Shown: positions 7,993 to 16,947 of the stretch, piece after piece
Layout: every line of letters begins with the position of its first letter
How positions within the stretch are numbered: position 1 is the stretch's first letter
NCBI RefSeq assembly: GCF_042665155.1
Contig: NZ_JBHTCG010000021.1
Span: forward strand, 1 to 64,000
Source: Sphaerisporangium rhizosphaerae
GTDB taxonomy: Bacteria; Actinomycetota; Actinomycetes; Streptosporangiales; Streptosporangiaceae
Direction: 5' to 3'
Length of the DNA: 64,000 bases
Program-made: the position numbers and the translations under genes
The notes under the pieces: model-generated
The model's input: the letters and a program-made list of their open reading frames with translations, nothing else
What the model was told of the DNA's origin: nothing
Databases searched by the model: none

Positions 7993-9264
7993 TTGACGCA
8001 GAAGCTGACTAATTGGGCACGTAATATCACTTTCGCGGCGGAGCGTCTCGACGCCCCCTCGTCGCTGGACGAGCTGCGCGGCCTGATCGCGGGAAGCGCC
8101 AAGGTGCGGGTGCTCGGAAGCGGGCACTCGTTCAACCGCGTCGCCGACTCGCCGGGCGCCCTGGTCTCGCTGGACGGGCTGCCGCAGGTCGTGGAGATCG
8201 ACACCGCCTCGGCGGCCGTGCACGTCTCCGGCAGCGTGCGGTACGCCGAGCTCGGGCGGCGCCTGCACGACAAGGGGTACGCGGTCCCCAACATGGCGTC
8301 GCTGCCGCACATCTCGGTCGCCGGCTCCTGCGCCACGGCGACCCACGGGTCCGGCGTCGGAAACGGCAGCCTCGCGACGGCCGTGTCGGCGGTGAAGATG
8401 GTCACCGCCGACGGCGACCTGGTGACGCTGAGCCGCGACCGGGACGGGGAGGAGTTCGACGGCGCCGTCGTGGCGCTCGGCGCCCTCGGGGCCGTCGTCG
8501 GCCTGACCCTCGACATCGTCCCCGCCTTCGAAGTGCGGCAGTACGTCTACGAGGGGCTGCCCGTCGAGGCGCTGGACGACCACTTCGAGGACCTGGTCTC
8601 GCGCGCCTACAGCGTCAGCATGTTCACCGACTGGCGCACCTCGCGCATCGGCCAGGTGTGGGTCAAGGAGCGCCTGGACCAGGCCACCGGTCCCGCGCCC
8701 GTCCCCGATCTGTTCGGCGCCACCCCGGCCGACGGGCCCAGGCACCCGGTGCCCGGCATGCCGGCCGTCCACTGCACCGAGCAGATGGGCGTCCCCGGAC
8801 CGTGGTTCGAGCGGCTGCCGCACTTCCGCCCCGACTTCACCCCGAGCAGCGGCGAGGAACTGCAGTCGGAGTACATGGTCGCCCGCCGGGACGCGGTGGC
8901 CGCGCTGCACGCCCTGGAGGCGATCAGCGACCGCATCGCCCCCGTGCTGCAGATCTCCGAGATCCGCACCATCGCCGCCGACCGGCAGTGGCTCAGCCCC
9001 TTCCACGAGCGCGACAGCGTGGCCTTCCACTTCACCTGGATCAAGGACGCCGACGCGGTCACGCCCGTCCTCGGCCTCATCGAGGACCGCCTGGCCCCCT
9101 ACGCCCCGCGTCCCCATTGGGGCAAGCTCTTCACCGTCGACCCTGAGACGCTCCGGTCGCGCTACCCCCGCCTCGGCGACTTCCAGGCGCTCGCCCGCCG
9201 CTACGACCCCACCGGCAGGTTCGCCAACGACTTCGTCGCCCGCCATCTTCTCGACGCCTCCTGA
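7993..9264 (+). CDS. aldO: FAD-dependent alditol oxidase
   Basis: Oxidises the terminal hydroxyl of sugar alcohols such as xylitol or sorbitol, producing an aldose and hydrogen peroxide. The protein closely resembles Streptomyces alditol oxidase: NWARNIT start, GSGHSFN with the flavin-linking His near residue 45, NMASLPHISVAGS, THGSGVGNGSLA, HPVPGMPAVHCTEQ, FTPSSGEELQSEY, and HWGKLFTV near the C-terminus with the catalytic Lys. Length 423 aa fits the family. TTG 7993 is chosen because family N-termini begin about here and GAGGGGGG lies a few bases upstream; longer in-frame starts add non-family sequence. No signal peptide, so cytosolic. Confidence 0.93.
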   Translation: MTQKLTNWARNITFAAERLDAPSSLDELRGLIAGSAKVRVLGSGHSFNRVADSPGALVSLDGLPQVVEIDTASAAVHVSGSVRYAELGRRLHDKGYAVPNMASLPHISVAGSCATATHGSGVGNGSLATAVSAVKMVTADGDLVTLSRDRDGEEFDGAVVALGALGAVVGLTLDIVPAFEVRQYVYEGLPVEALDDHFEDLVSRAYSVSMFTDWRTSRIGQVWVKERLDQATGPAPVPDLFGATPADGPRHPVPGMPAVHCTEQMGVPGPWFERLPHFRPDFTPSSGEELQSEYMVARRDAVAALHALEAISDRIAPVLQISEIRTIAADRQWLSPFHERDSVAFHFTWIKDADAVTPVLGLIEDRLAPYAPRPHWGKLFTVDPETLRSRYPRLGDFQALARRYDPTGRFANDFVARHLLDAS

Positions 9265-9330
9265 CGGCCACGCTCCACAGGCGCCGTGGCGGCGGGTCCC
9301 CGTCGATCCCGCTGAGGGTACTCCCGTGGT

Positions 9331-9357
9331 CGTACGGCGAGCGCCGCCCGCCGTACG
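9331..9357. terminator. 9-bp inverted repeat after aldO
   Basis: CGTACGGCG and CGCCGTACG are separated by 9 bases, about 70 bp after the aldO stop and 36 bp before the next start. It may be a terminator for aldO or an operator for the downstream gene. No T-run follows. Confidence 0.4.
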
Positions 9358-9392
9358 ATGCGGGGCTCCGCGGCAGCCGGGAGGGTGGAACC

Positions 9393-10208
9393 GTGATGAC
9401 CACGGCCACCGCGGGCGCCCGCCCGGCCTCGCCGCTCCGCCGGGGCCTCGCCGTCCTGGCGTCCCACTGGGACGACGCCCCTGCCGCCGAGCGCGTCTGT
9501 CACGTCGTGGGCGTGGTGCTGGTGGCGGCGGGGGTGTTCCATCTCGGGGTGTTCGCCGTCCTCGGCGGTCCCTGGGAGGGGCCGGTGTCCTGGCGCAAGC
9601 CTGCGACGTTCGGCGTGTCCTTCGGGCTGACCCTGATCACGATCGCCTGGGTGACCTCGTACGTGCGCCTGCGACCGCGCTCGCGTGCCGTGCTGCTCGG
9701 GGTCTTCGCCGCCGACTGTGCGGCCGAGGTGGGCGGCATCACCCTGCAGGCGTGGCGGCACGTCCCCTCGCACTTCAACCGCGAGACCACCGTGGACGGC
9801 CTGGTGTCGACGATGCTGGCGGCCGGGGGCGTCATCCTGGTGGCGGTCCTGGTCGTCTTCTCGGTCCAGGCCCTGCGCGGCGACCCCGGTCTGCCGGCGA
9901 GCATGCGACTGGCGCTGCGCGCGGGGTTCCTCACCCTGCTCGTCGGGCTGGCCTCGGGCGCCGCGATGATCGCCCGTGGCATGACCCTGGTCGCCGCCGG
10001 CCGGCCCGACCTCGCCTACCAGGTCGGCGGCTTCCTCAAGCCCGTGCACGGGGTGAGCCTGCACGGAGTGCTGGTGCTTCCGGCGCTGGCCTGGCTGCTG
10101 GGGCGCACCCGCTGGGACGAGCCGCGCCGCACCCGGGTCCTCGCCCTGGCCGCCGCCGGCTACGGGTTCGCCATCGGCGGCGCGCTGCTGCTGTCACTGG
10201 CGCGCTAG
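9393..10208 (+). CDS. conserved polytopic membrane protein of unknown function
   Basis: A 271 aa protein with about seven hydrophobic helices (for example residues ~36-60, 73-92, 97-118, 140-162, 173-195, 212-232, 247-268). Recognisable features are HLGVFAVLGGPWEGPVSWRKPATFG early on and a polar loop HFNRETTVDG. I know of no assigned role. GGAGGG precedes tandem starts GTG 9393 and ATG 9396, so either is possible. It lies alone on the + strand after aldO. Confidence 0.75.
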   Translation: MMTTATAGARPASPLRRGLAVLASHWDDAPAAERVCHVVGVVLVAAGVFHLGVFAVLGGPWEGPVSWRKPATFGVSFGLTLITIAWVTSYVRLRPRSRAVLLGVFAADCAAEVGGITLQAWRHVPSHFNRETTVDGLVSTMLAAGGVILVAVLVVFSVQALRGDPGLPASMRLALRAGFLTLLVGLASGAAMIARGMTLVAAGRPDLAYQVGGFLKPVHGVSLHGVLVLPALAWLLGRTRWDEPRRTRVLALAAAGYGFAIGGALLLSLAR

Positions 10209-10430
10209 CCCGCGAGGGTCCTTCACCGGCCCGGGGGCGGGGAGGGCCAGGCGGCTGAATCCTGGGAAGCCAACTGTGCGAGGTATCGGCGTGTGGCGAC
10301 GCGGCCGCCCTCCCGAGGCGTCCCCGGCCTCGGAGGCGGACGCGCCGCCACACGGCTTTCCCGTGGAGACAAGCGACTTCGCCCTCGTGATCAATCTCCT
10401 CGGGCGATGTTTCCTCTTGGCGAGCCGCGG

Positions 10431-10610
10431 GTGACATCTGTGTCAACTTCCGAACGACGCGGGCGCCCGCCGCCCGCGGCGCCGGCTCGGCGGGGGCTGG
10501 GCGGGCTCCTCCTCTCTGTTCCCGACCGGAAAAAGCTCATCGGCCTCTACGCCGAATCACAGCAGCAAGCGGACGACCTCTGCGCTCAACTCCTCAACCT
10601 GGGACTCTGA
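10431..10610 (+). CDS. possible small ORF in an otherwise empty 545-bp stretch
   Basis: Bases 10209-10753 hold no clear gene. The best candidate is this frame (59 aa from GTG 10431; it opens further upstream at ATG 10407). Its C-terminal half, DRKKLIGLYAESQQQADDLC, looks like an amphipathic helix with coding-like third positions, while the N-terminal half is Arg/Pro-rich. No Shine-Dalgarno was found. It could also be the remnant of a larger gene. Confidence 0.25.
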   Translation: MTSVSTSERRGRPPPAAPARRGLGGLLLSVPDRKKLIGLYAESQQQADDLCAQLLNLGL

Positions 10611-10753
10611 CCCGACAGGCCAACCGAGAAGATCCCCGGAGCCGACATGAAGTGTTACGGACCCGGCGGCGGCGCGGCTGCTCGGGACTGTGACGACCGT
10701 GGACACGAGCCCGGCACCGTGCCGGGCCGGCTGACCGTTCAACGGAGAGTTCC

Positions 10754-11154
10754 ATGGCGAAGATCGACGTCACCTTCCACAGCGCCGGCATCCCGCTCGC
10801 CGGTCATCTCTACATGCCCGACACCCCTCCCGAGGGGCCGCGTCCGGCGATCGTCGTCGGCCACCCCGGCACCGGTGTGAAGGAGCAGGCTGCCGGCCTC
10901 TACGCACGGCTCCTGGCCGAAAGGGGTTCACCGCGCTCGCCTACGACGCGGCCTACCAAGGCGAGAGCGGCGGCGAACCTCGCGGCCTGGAGGACCCCGC
11001 GCAGCGCGTCGAGGACCTCAAGGCCGCCGTCTCCTTCCTCACCGGCCGGGGCGACGTCGATCCGGACCGCATCGGCCTGCTCGGCATCTGCGCCTCCGGC
11101 GGGTACGCCCTCTCGGCCACCGCGGGTGACCGCCGGGTCAAGGCTCTCGCCACC
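10754..11154 (+). pseudogene. alpha/beta hydrolase, frameshifted and truncated
   Basis: The 5' part of a YcjY/dienelactone-hydrolase-type alpha/beta hydrolase. The first 56 residues (MAKIDVTFHSAG, LAGHLYMPD, IVVGHPGTGVKEQAAGLYA) are in the starting frame. One base is missing near 10919-10923 (GAA-AG-GGG where GAA-AAG-GGG is expected). The continuation lies in another frame and reads GFTALAYDAAYQGESGG, then the nucleophile elbow GICASGG and VKALAT. Family resemblance stops at about 11154, where an antisense regulator sequence begins; the catalytic Asp/His half is absent. In the original frame the ORF runs on to 11293 as nonsense. The protein cannot be functional. Confidence 0.8.
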
Positions 11155-11772
11155 GGAGACCGACGCGAGTGCCGCCCCGATGCCCTGGCGCTTCAGCAGG
11201 TCGTGCTTCAGGCGCAGGTCGGTGGCCAGTCGCACGGCGACGCCTGCCCAGGCGGCGTCGAAGAAGGCCTCGGCGCACTGTTCGAGGGTGTGACGCACCC
11301 GTGCCCGGACGGCGGCCGGGTCCGCGAGCAGCCGTTCCGCGAAGGCCTCTTGGAGCGCGCCGCGGGCCTGGGCGAGGTCCAGGGCCCGCTCGCGCGCCGT
11401 CGCGTCGGCGAGCGGCGACGGCGCGCCGAAGCGGACCCGGTTGCTGCCGCAGGTGGTGACGAGCGCGGCGGTCACGTAGGTCTCATCGTCGATCCGGTCC
11501 ACATCGTCCAACTCCTCGGCGAGGCTCGGCCGGGGCCGGGCGGGGACCAGGAAGTCGGCTCGTGAGGAACGCCAGAGGAACTCCGCCTCCCTGAGCCGCT
11601 CGGCCAGCTCCGGCCGCTGCCCGGCCCAGACGTCCGCGGCCCAGGCGGCCAGCCGCGGGTGATGCCCGGGTTCGGCCAGTACGTGGAGCATCGCGGTCAG
11701 CTCGGCCAGCGGGGAGGCGGCGAACCGCAGTCGCCCGGACGGCAGGCCGCTGATGTCGATCCTCAACGTCAT
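11155..11772 (-). pseudogene. ArsR-type regulator of the DUF5937 family, C-terminus lost
   Basis: The N-terminal ~205 residues match the DUF5937 domain found before an ArsR winged helix: MTLRIDISGLPSGRLRF, SPLAELTAMLHVLAEPGHHP, LRLKHDLLKRQGIGAALASVS. At about 11155 the family sequence ends and the frame continues as the antisense of the neighbouring hydrolase down to 10900, giving a 290-codon chimera. The C-terminal DNA-binding domain expected in this family is missing. The gene is divergent from an MFS exporter and an intact palindromic operator lies between them. I infer a deletion that fused two convergent genes tail to tail. Confidence 0.75.
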
Positions 11773-11813
11773 CCCCTCATCATCGCTGGTCGCATGGCCG
11801 ACGGCCGCGTCGA

Positions 11814-11830
11814 TTGACGGTGTCCGTCAA
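11814..11830. promoter_or_regulatory. perfect palindromic operator upstream of the MFS gene
   Basis: TTGACGG-TGT-CCGTCAA is a perfect 7-3-7 inverted repeat, 16 bp after the regulator start and 41 bp before the MFS start. TTGACG can also serve as a -35. It is the natural binding site for the divergent ArsR-type regulator, which has lost its DNA-binding domain. Confidence 0.7.
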
Positions 11831-11871
11831 CCGGCGTGCCCAGCGCGGCGCCCGAACGCACCGTTGGCGCC

Positions 11872-13158
11872 ATGGCGACCACCACCAAGATCCAGCCGCG
11901 CGCTCTCGTCCGTGCCTCCGGCGGCCCCCGCTATGCCGTCGCCCTAACCGTGGACGCGCTCGGCACCGGCATGCTGCGGCCCTTTCTGCTGCTGTACGGG
12001 GTGACGGTGCTGAGGTTGTCCGCGTCGGCCACCGGTATCGCCATGACGGTCGGCGCCGTCATGGGTCTGGTGTGCATGCCCGCGGTCGGCCGATGGCTGG
12101 ACCGGGGCGCACGCAGCACGGTCGTGGCGGCGTCGATGTCGGTGCGGGTCCTGGGTGTGGCGCTGCTGCCGGCCGCCCCGGCGGGCCACGTCTGGCTGTT
12201 CGCGGCGGCGGCGCTCTTCCTCGGCATCGGCAACCAGGCATGGCCGGCCGCCCACGCAGCCCTCGTGGCCACGGTCGCCCACGGCCGCGAGCGGGACGCC
12301 GCTCTCGCGGGAGGCCGTGCCCTGCGCAACGCCGGCCTGGGGGCGGGGGCGCTCCTTGCCGCCGCCTGCCTGACCGGCGGCACCACCGCGTTGCAGGCGC
12401 TGGCAGCCGTCACCGGGCTCGCCTATCTCGTTGCGGCGGCCTTGGCGTGGTCGGTCCACGTGCACGCTCATCCGGCTGCCACCCCGCCCAGGGGCAGGGA
12501 CGACGGGCCCGCTCCTCGCATGCGCGCGCTGCTGGCCGCCAACGTGGTCTATGTCTTCTGCCTCAACATCTTCGAAGTCGCGGTCCCCCTGGTCCTGGTG
12601 ACCCGGTTGCACGCATCACCCGTGTGGTCGTCAGCCGTCTTCGTGGCCAACACGGTGCTGGTGGTCACCCTGCAGGTTCCGGTCACCGTCCTGATGTCCC
12701 GCTTCTCCCGGCGGACCGTGCTGGCCCTCGCAGGCGTGGTACTCACCGCTTCCTACCTCGGCTTCCTCGCGGCCACCTCGCTGGGACGCGGCTGGGGCGC
12801 CCCGGCCGTCGACATGGTGGCCGTGGTCTGCACCATCGGTGAGATCATCTACGCCGGTAGCGCCACCGCGCTCGTCACCGCCCTTGCTCCGGCCCCTGTC
12901 CTGGGACGTGCCCTCGCGCGCTTCCAGCTCTCCACGGGGTTCGGCCTCGCCGTCTCCCCGGCGGTCATCACCGCTCTCGCCTCCCACGGCGAGGCCGCAC
13001 TCTGGGGCGGCCTCGCCGCCGCGACGCTCCTGTCCGCTTCCGCCGTCGCCACCGAGAACGATCGGTCCCCGGCCACGGTTCGGCTCCCCGTCCCGCGCTC
13101 CGGTGTAGGCGGCGACGTGGAGGAAGGTGAAGCATGGCCCGAGGAAGGTCTCAGCTGA
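11872..13158 (+). CDS. MFS transporter, likely drug/metabolite exporter
   Basis: A 428 aa major facilitator with 12 hydrophobic helices in two halves split by a hydrophilic loop near residues 200-222 (PAATPPRGRDDGPAPRM). Motif A-like PAVGRWLDRGARST is after helix 2. ATG 11872 (MATTTKIQPRAL) is chosen; an in-frame ATG at 11836 lies too close to the operator. MFS genes commonly sit divergent to DUF5937 regulators, so this is the presumed target of the broken repressor at 11155-11772 and may now be expressed without that control. Substrate unknown. Confidence 0.85.
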   Translation: MATTTKIQPRALVRASGGPRYAVALTVDALGTGMLRPFLLLYGVTVLRLSASATGIAMTVGAVMGLVCMPAVGRWLDRGARSTVVAASMSVRVLGVALLPAAPAGHVWLFAAAALFLGIGNQAWPAAHAALVATVAHGRERDAALAGGRALRNAGLGAGALLAAACLTGGTTALQALAAVTGLAYLVAAALAWSVHVHAHPAATPPRGRDDGPAPRMRALLAANVVYVFCLNIFEVAVPLVLVTRLHASPVWSSAVFVANTVLVVTLQVPVTVLMSRFSRRTVLALAGVVLTASYLGFLAATSLGRGWGAPAVDMVAVVCTIGEIIYAGSATALVTALAPAPVLGRALARFQLSTGFGLAVSPAVITALASHGEAALWGGLAAATLLSASAVATENDRSPATVRLPVPRSGVGGDVEEGEAWPEEGLS

Positions 13159-13509
13159 TCGGTGGCCCAGACGGCTCCCTCTCGCGCACCTCACGTCGGG
13201 GCGCTTGGGCGATCCACCTAGTGATGGCGTCGGCTACCCGCCGCAGCTGGAGTAGCGCTTGCTGCTGAGGCGGTCTGCGGCGTGTCCGCGCCTTCGGGCT
13301 CACCACTGCCGCATGGGCGGACGGGCCGCTGCCGTGAGTCGGCCGCTTCGGGGCGAATGTGTTGGACGCTTGGGACCGGCGGTGCGTTGGCCGTGGCAGG
13401 CGTCCACAATTGGTCACCATATGTGGTCACATAATTACCTCGATTCGCTTCCTACGGGGTTATGAACGGCCATAGTCGGATGGTCCAGGTCTTCGATGGA
13501 AAGGCTGCG
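13159..13509. other. intergenic stretch without a recognisable gene
   Basis: About 350 bp between the MFS stop and the DUF11 gene. It holds a pair of 13-bp direct repeats beginning TGGTCAC (near 13414-13440, TGGTCACCATATG then TGGTCACATAATT) in an unusually AT-rich patch. This is probably the promoter/operator region of the DUF11 gene. Confidence 0.5.
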
Positions 13510-14376
13510 ATGAGACCCCTCCGGCACTCCCTCGCCTTCGCGTTCACGGTCATCGCGATGGTCCTGTCCCCGCTGTTCGCCACCTCCGCCTCCGCCGAGG
13601 AGCCGGAGGTGCAACTGGCCCTGTCGGCGTCCCAGGTCAACACCGGCGACGCGGTCACGGTCACCGTCAAGGTCACCAACATCCACGCCTTCACGGTGCT
13701 CAACGCCACCGCCAGGCTGTTCACCACGCCCGGTGTCCTGCCCTCCTACGCCGTGCTGACCGGATGCGACGGCGCGGCCGGGCCGTGCTCCACCATTCCC
13801 GGCCCCGGCGGGCCCATCGGCGTGCAGGCCCCGGTCGGGGCGCTGTCCGGCGGGGCCTCGGCGACCGTCGCCTTCACCCTGGACATCGCCGACGACGCGC
13901 CGGCCGGCGACCAGACCTTCCAGGGCCAGCTCGGCGGCTCGAACTACGCCTCCGAGATCGTCACCGGACCGGTCCTGACCATCGTGAACCAGGCCGACGC
14001 CGCCGTGCGCCTGACCGCGACGCCCAAGCTCGCCCTGCTGGTCCCGAAGATCGAGTTCACCGTCGGCGTCACCGGCAACGGTCCCGGAACGGTGCAGACG
14101 GCCACGGTCACCACGACGCTGCCGCCCGGGCTCAGCGCCACGCCCGGCGACTGCGCCGCCGTTTCGGGAGCGGTCAACTGCACGGTGGGCCCGCTCGCGC
14201 CGGGCGCCACGCAGACCAGGAAGTTCTCGGTGCCGGTCGGGCTGCTGAACATCGGCGTGCCCTACACCTTCACGGCCGCCCGCACGAGCTCCAGCCCCAC
14301 CGACCCGGTGGCCGCCAACGACACCGCCCAGGTGCGCTGCACGGTCGTTTCCATCGTGCTGGTGAACTGCCACTGA
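13510..14376 (+). CDS. secreted DUF11-repeat protein
   Basis: A 288 aa exported protein. The Sec signal peptide spans residues 1-30 (MRPLRHSLAFAFTVIAMVLS, cleavage around TSASA-EE). Two beta-sandwich repeats of the DUF11 (conserved repeat/CARDB-like) type follow: residues ~33-165 and ~172-280, the second with TATPKLALLVPKIEFTV, GPGTVQTATVTTTLPPGL and ANDTAQVRC. Such repeats form cell-surface adhesive or structural domains. ATG 13510 has GGAAAGG five bases upstream; the frame opens at 13462, but that adds residues before the signal peptide. No anchor is visible, so it is probably released. A strong hairpin follows the stop. Confidence 0.82.
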   Translation: MRPLRHSLAFAFTVIAMVLSPLFATSASAEEPEVQLALSASQVNTGDAVTVTVKVTNIHAFTVLNATARLFTTPGVLPSYAVLTGCDGAAGPCSTIPGPGGPIGVQAPVGALSGGASATVAFTLDIADDAPAGDQTFQGQLGGSNYASEIVTGPVLTIVNQADAAVRLTATPKLALLVPKIEFTVGVTGNGPGTVQTATVTTTLPPGLSATPGDCAAVSGAVNCTVGPLAPGATQTRKFSVPVGLLNIGVPYTFTAARTSSSPTDPVAANDTAQVRCTVVSIVLVNCH

Positions 14377-14388
14377 TCGCCCGCGGCG

Positions 14389-14417
14389 CCTCCGCCCGGT
14401 GACCGGCCGGGCGGAGG
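14389..14417 (+). terminator. hairpin terminator after the DUF11 gene
   Basis: CCTCCGCCCGG and CCGGGCGGAGG form an 11-bp perfect stem with a 7-base loop, starting 12 bp after the stop codon. Confidence 0.7.
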
Positions 14418-14556
14418 TGACGCGGGAATTTCGGCCCGGCACCCCTGGTGCAGTGGTTGATCGTCCCATGGCCCGGTATTGCCGGACCGAAGTCCGAATA
14501 GCGCTTTCATTGATGGGCAGAGCAGGTTTCCGAACCCACAAAAAGGGAGGAAGCCG

Positions 14557-15327
14557 ATGAGCACCATCGAGCATTCGGTCGACGTGGCCGTGCCCGTCCG
14601 GACGGCCTACAACCAGTGGACCCAGTTCGAGAGCTTCCCCGAGTTCATGGAAGGGGTGGAGTCGGTCAAGCAGATCGACGACACGCGCCTGGCCTGGAGC
14701 GTCCAGGTCGCCGGCGTCCACCGTGAGTTCGAGGCGGAGATCACCGAACAGCGCCCCGACGAGGTGGTCGCCTGGCGGTCCATGGATGAGCCCCGCCAGG
14801 GCGGCGTGGTGACCTTCCAGCCGCTCGACGCCGAGAGCACCCGGGTCATGCTCCGGATGGACTTCGAGCCCGAGGGCGTCGTGGAGACGGTCGGAGACAA
14901 GCTGCAGCTGGTGCGCATGCGCGTCCACGGGGACCTGGAGCGCTTCAAGCAGTTCATCGAGTCCCGGGGCCGCGAGACCGGCGGCTGGCGCGGCGAGGTG
15001 CCCTCGCCGATCGGCGGCGACTCCGCGGCGGCGGCGCGCACGGCGCCGGACGCCGATGTGATGCCGAGCACCGGCACCACGGCCGGGCCCGGGGTGACCC
15101 CGGCGGCCGGGACGGCCACGGGCGCCGACCCGGTGGCGGGCACCGGCACGATGGCGGGGACGGGCGCCGCGTACGGCGAGCCGATGCCGCCGCAGCCGGT
15201 CCAGCGTGACTACCCGCCGGAGACCCCGCTCCCCGCGCCGGGCACCGGCCCGGTCTCGCCGCAGGGCACCCCTCGCTGGGACGAGGAGCCGCCGCTGGCG
15301 CCCGAGCGCCCCGAGCGCCTGGGCTGA
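14557..15327 (+). CDS. SRPBCC family protein (cyclase/dehydrase-like) with disordered tail
   Basis: 256 aa. Residues 1-145 are a START/SRPBCC ligand-binding fold of the YcjR/"polyketide cyclase" type seen in many actinomycete stress loci: MSTIEHSVDVAVPVRTAYNQ, WTQFESFPEFMEGVESVKQ, VVAWRSMDEPRQGGVVTF, LERFKQFIESRGRETGGWRG. Residues ~150-256 are low-complexity Thr/Gly/Ala/Pro. GGGAGG lies seven bases before ATG 14557. In related proteins the domain binds hydrophobic ligands, and no enzyme activity can be assigned here. It stands alone between a terminator and a divergent-looking control region. Confidence 0.85.
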   Translation: MSTIEHSVDVAVPVRTAYNQWTQFESFPEFMEGVESVKQIDDTRLAWSVQVAGVHREFEAEITEQRPDEVVAWRSMDEPRQGGVVTFQPLDAESTRVMLRMDFEPEGVVETVGDKLQLVRMRVHGDLERFKQFIESRGRETGGWRGEVPSPIGGDSAAAARTAPDADVMPSTGTTAGPGVTPAAGTATGADPVAGTGTMAGTGAAYGEPMPPQPVQRDYPPETPLPAPGTGPVSPQGTPRWDEEPPLAPERPERLG

Positions 15328-15464
15328 CGCGCGCGAGGAGGAGGGGGCGGGCGGCGGCTCGCCCCCTTCTTCATGCCGCCGGACGGGCACGTCGACATGA
15401 CGCCAAGGGCGGCCATAGCGGGGGTGTCACCCCGGCAAAGCGGACAGTCTGCGGGTCTGTTAAC

Positions 15465-15504
15465 ATCAATGACATCCAGTCATCCCATGATTCGATGTAT
15501 TGAT
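15465..15504. promoter_or_regulatory. 40-bp dyad upstream of the CynX/NimT-like transporter
   Basis: A long nested inverted repeat. The outer arms are ATCAATGACATC (15465-15476) and GATGTATTGAT (15494-15504), differing by one indel; the inner arms are TCAT and ATGA around CCC (15480-15490). It ends 25 bp before the transporter start. The AT-rich symmetrical arms look like an operator for a dimeric regulator, perhaps two adjacent sites. No regulator gene is next to it. Confidence 0.55.
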
Positions 15505-15529
15505 CGACCAACGGAGACCAGTCCCCGCC

Positions 15530-16756
15530 ATGAGCGTGCTCACCACCGCCCCGTCCGCCACCGCCGCGTCGCACCGCCGGCCGCGGGTACGGCTGTCATG
15601 GCTGGTGGGTCTTGGCCTGGTGCTCGCGGCGCTCAACCTGCGCACCGCGGTCACCAGCCTGGGGCCGGTCCTGGACCAGGTCAGCGGCGCTCTCGGCATG
15701 TCCGGGGTCGTCGCCGGCCTGCTGACCACCCTGCCGGTGCTCTGCTTCGCCGTGTTCGGCTCGGTTACGCCCTGGCTGGCGCGGCGCCTCGGCGAGCACC
15801 GCCTGCTGCTGGGGGCGCTGCTGCTCCTCGGCACCGGGTTGCTCGCGCGGGTCATGACCGGTTCCAGCGTCGTGTTCCTCGCGGCGAGCGTGGTGGCGCT
15901 CTCGGGGGGCGCGATCGGCAACGTGCTGATCCCGGCGCTGATCAAGCGGCACTTCCCGCAGCGCGCCGCCACCATGACCACTGTGTACGCGACGGCACTG
16001 GCCGTCGGCACCATGCTCGCCGCCGCCGCGACGGTCCCCATCGAACGGGCCGCCGGTGACTGGCACGTCGCCCTCGGTGTATGGGCGGCACTCGCCGCTG
16101 TGGCCGCCATTCCGTGGCTTGCGCTGTCGCGCAGTGAGCCGGAGCGGTTCAGCGGGCGAGAGAGGGCCGGGACGCGGGCGCTGGTGCGCAACCGGCTGGC
16201 CTGGGCGGTGACCGGGTACTTCGGCACCCAGTCGCTGGTGGCGTACGTGATGTTCGGCTGGCTGCCGCAGCTCCTGCAGGACCGCGGATACACCGATAGT
16301 CAGGCCGGGCTCAGCATGGCGGTCTTCACCGCGCTCGGCATCCCGGTCTCGCTGGCCGTGCCCGTCCTGGCCGCACGGGTGACCGGCCGCCGTCCCATGG
16401 TCGCCGGCCTCGGCCTGCTGTACCTCGTCGGCCTGAGCGGCATGCTGTGGGCGCCGGTCTCGGCGCTGTGGGTCTTCGTGATGCTGACCGGCGTGGCGAT
16501 GGGCTCGTTCCCGCTGGCCCTGACGCTGTTCGCCCTGCGCACCCGCACCGCGGAGGCGACCCAGGCGCTGTCGGCCTTCGCGCAGAGCGTCGGGTACCTC
16601 ATCGCCGGCGCCGGGCCGCTCGCCGTGGGCGTGCTGTACTCGGCCACCGGCGGGTGGACGCTGCCCTTCACCCTGCTGTTCGCCGTGGTCGCGGCGCACA
16701 TCCTCACCGGCTGGTACGCCGCGGGCGACCGCTACCTGGAGGACGAGCCCGCCTGA
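15530..16756 (+). CDS. CynX/NimT family MFS transporter
   Basis: A 408 aa inner-membrane MFS protein. The signature NLRTAVTSLGPVL in helix 1 (residues ~34-46) is characteristic of the CynX/NimT/YeaN cyanate-nitroimidazole branch. It has about 12 hydrophobic helices with a central cytosolic loop near RSEPERFSGRERAGTRALVR. ATG 15530 (MSVLTTAPSATAA) is chosen over an in-frame upstream start because the latter falls inside the dyad. It probably exports or imports a small organic anion or amino-acid derivative. It is monocistronic, followed by tRNA-Ala copy 2. Confidence 0.85.
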   Translation: MSVLTTAPSATAASHRRPRVRLSWLVGLGLVLAALNLRTAVTSLGPVLDQVSGALGMSGVVAGLLTTLPVLCFAVFGSVTPWLARRLGEHRLLLGALLLLGTGLLARVMTGSSVVFLAASVVALSGGAIGNVLIPALIKRHFPQRAATMTTVYATALAVGTMLAAAATVPIERAAGDWHVALGVWAALAAVAAIPWLALSRSEPERFSGRERAGTRALVRNRLAWAVTGYFGTQSLVAYVMFGWLPQLLQDRGYTDSQAGLSMAVFTALGIPVSLAVPVLAARVTGRRPMVAGLGLLYLVGLSGMLWAPVSALWVFVMLTGVAMGSFPLALTLFALRTRTAEATQALSAFAQSVGYLIAGAGPLAVGVLYSATGGWTLPFTLLFAVVAAHILTGWYAAGDRYLEDEPA

Positions 16757-16947
16757 CCGGGCCGGCGAACCCGGCTCGCTCGGCAAGCACGCGGTGGTTC
16801 CGCTCGAACATCTCAACGGTCTTACCCGACGCGTCGGCATCCCCATGTCGTGACCTGCGCTCCACGGCCGCCTCTCGCGCGGCCGGAGGCGGCGGTCATC
16901 GGTACACGGGCCCCGCCGGGTTCCGATAGACTGTCGGCGCATCGCAA

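Noticed and set aside
10900..11154. C-terminal domain of the ArsR-type regulator
   Set aside because: This part of the frame is the antisense of the hydrolase pseudogene, not a DNA-binding domain.
13435..15390. 651-codon minus-strand frame across the DUF11 and SRPBCC genes
   Set aside because: It spans two well-supported + strand genes and a terminator; composition is that of an antisense shadow.
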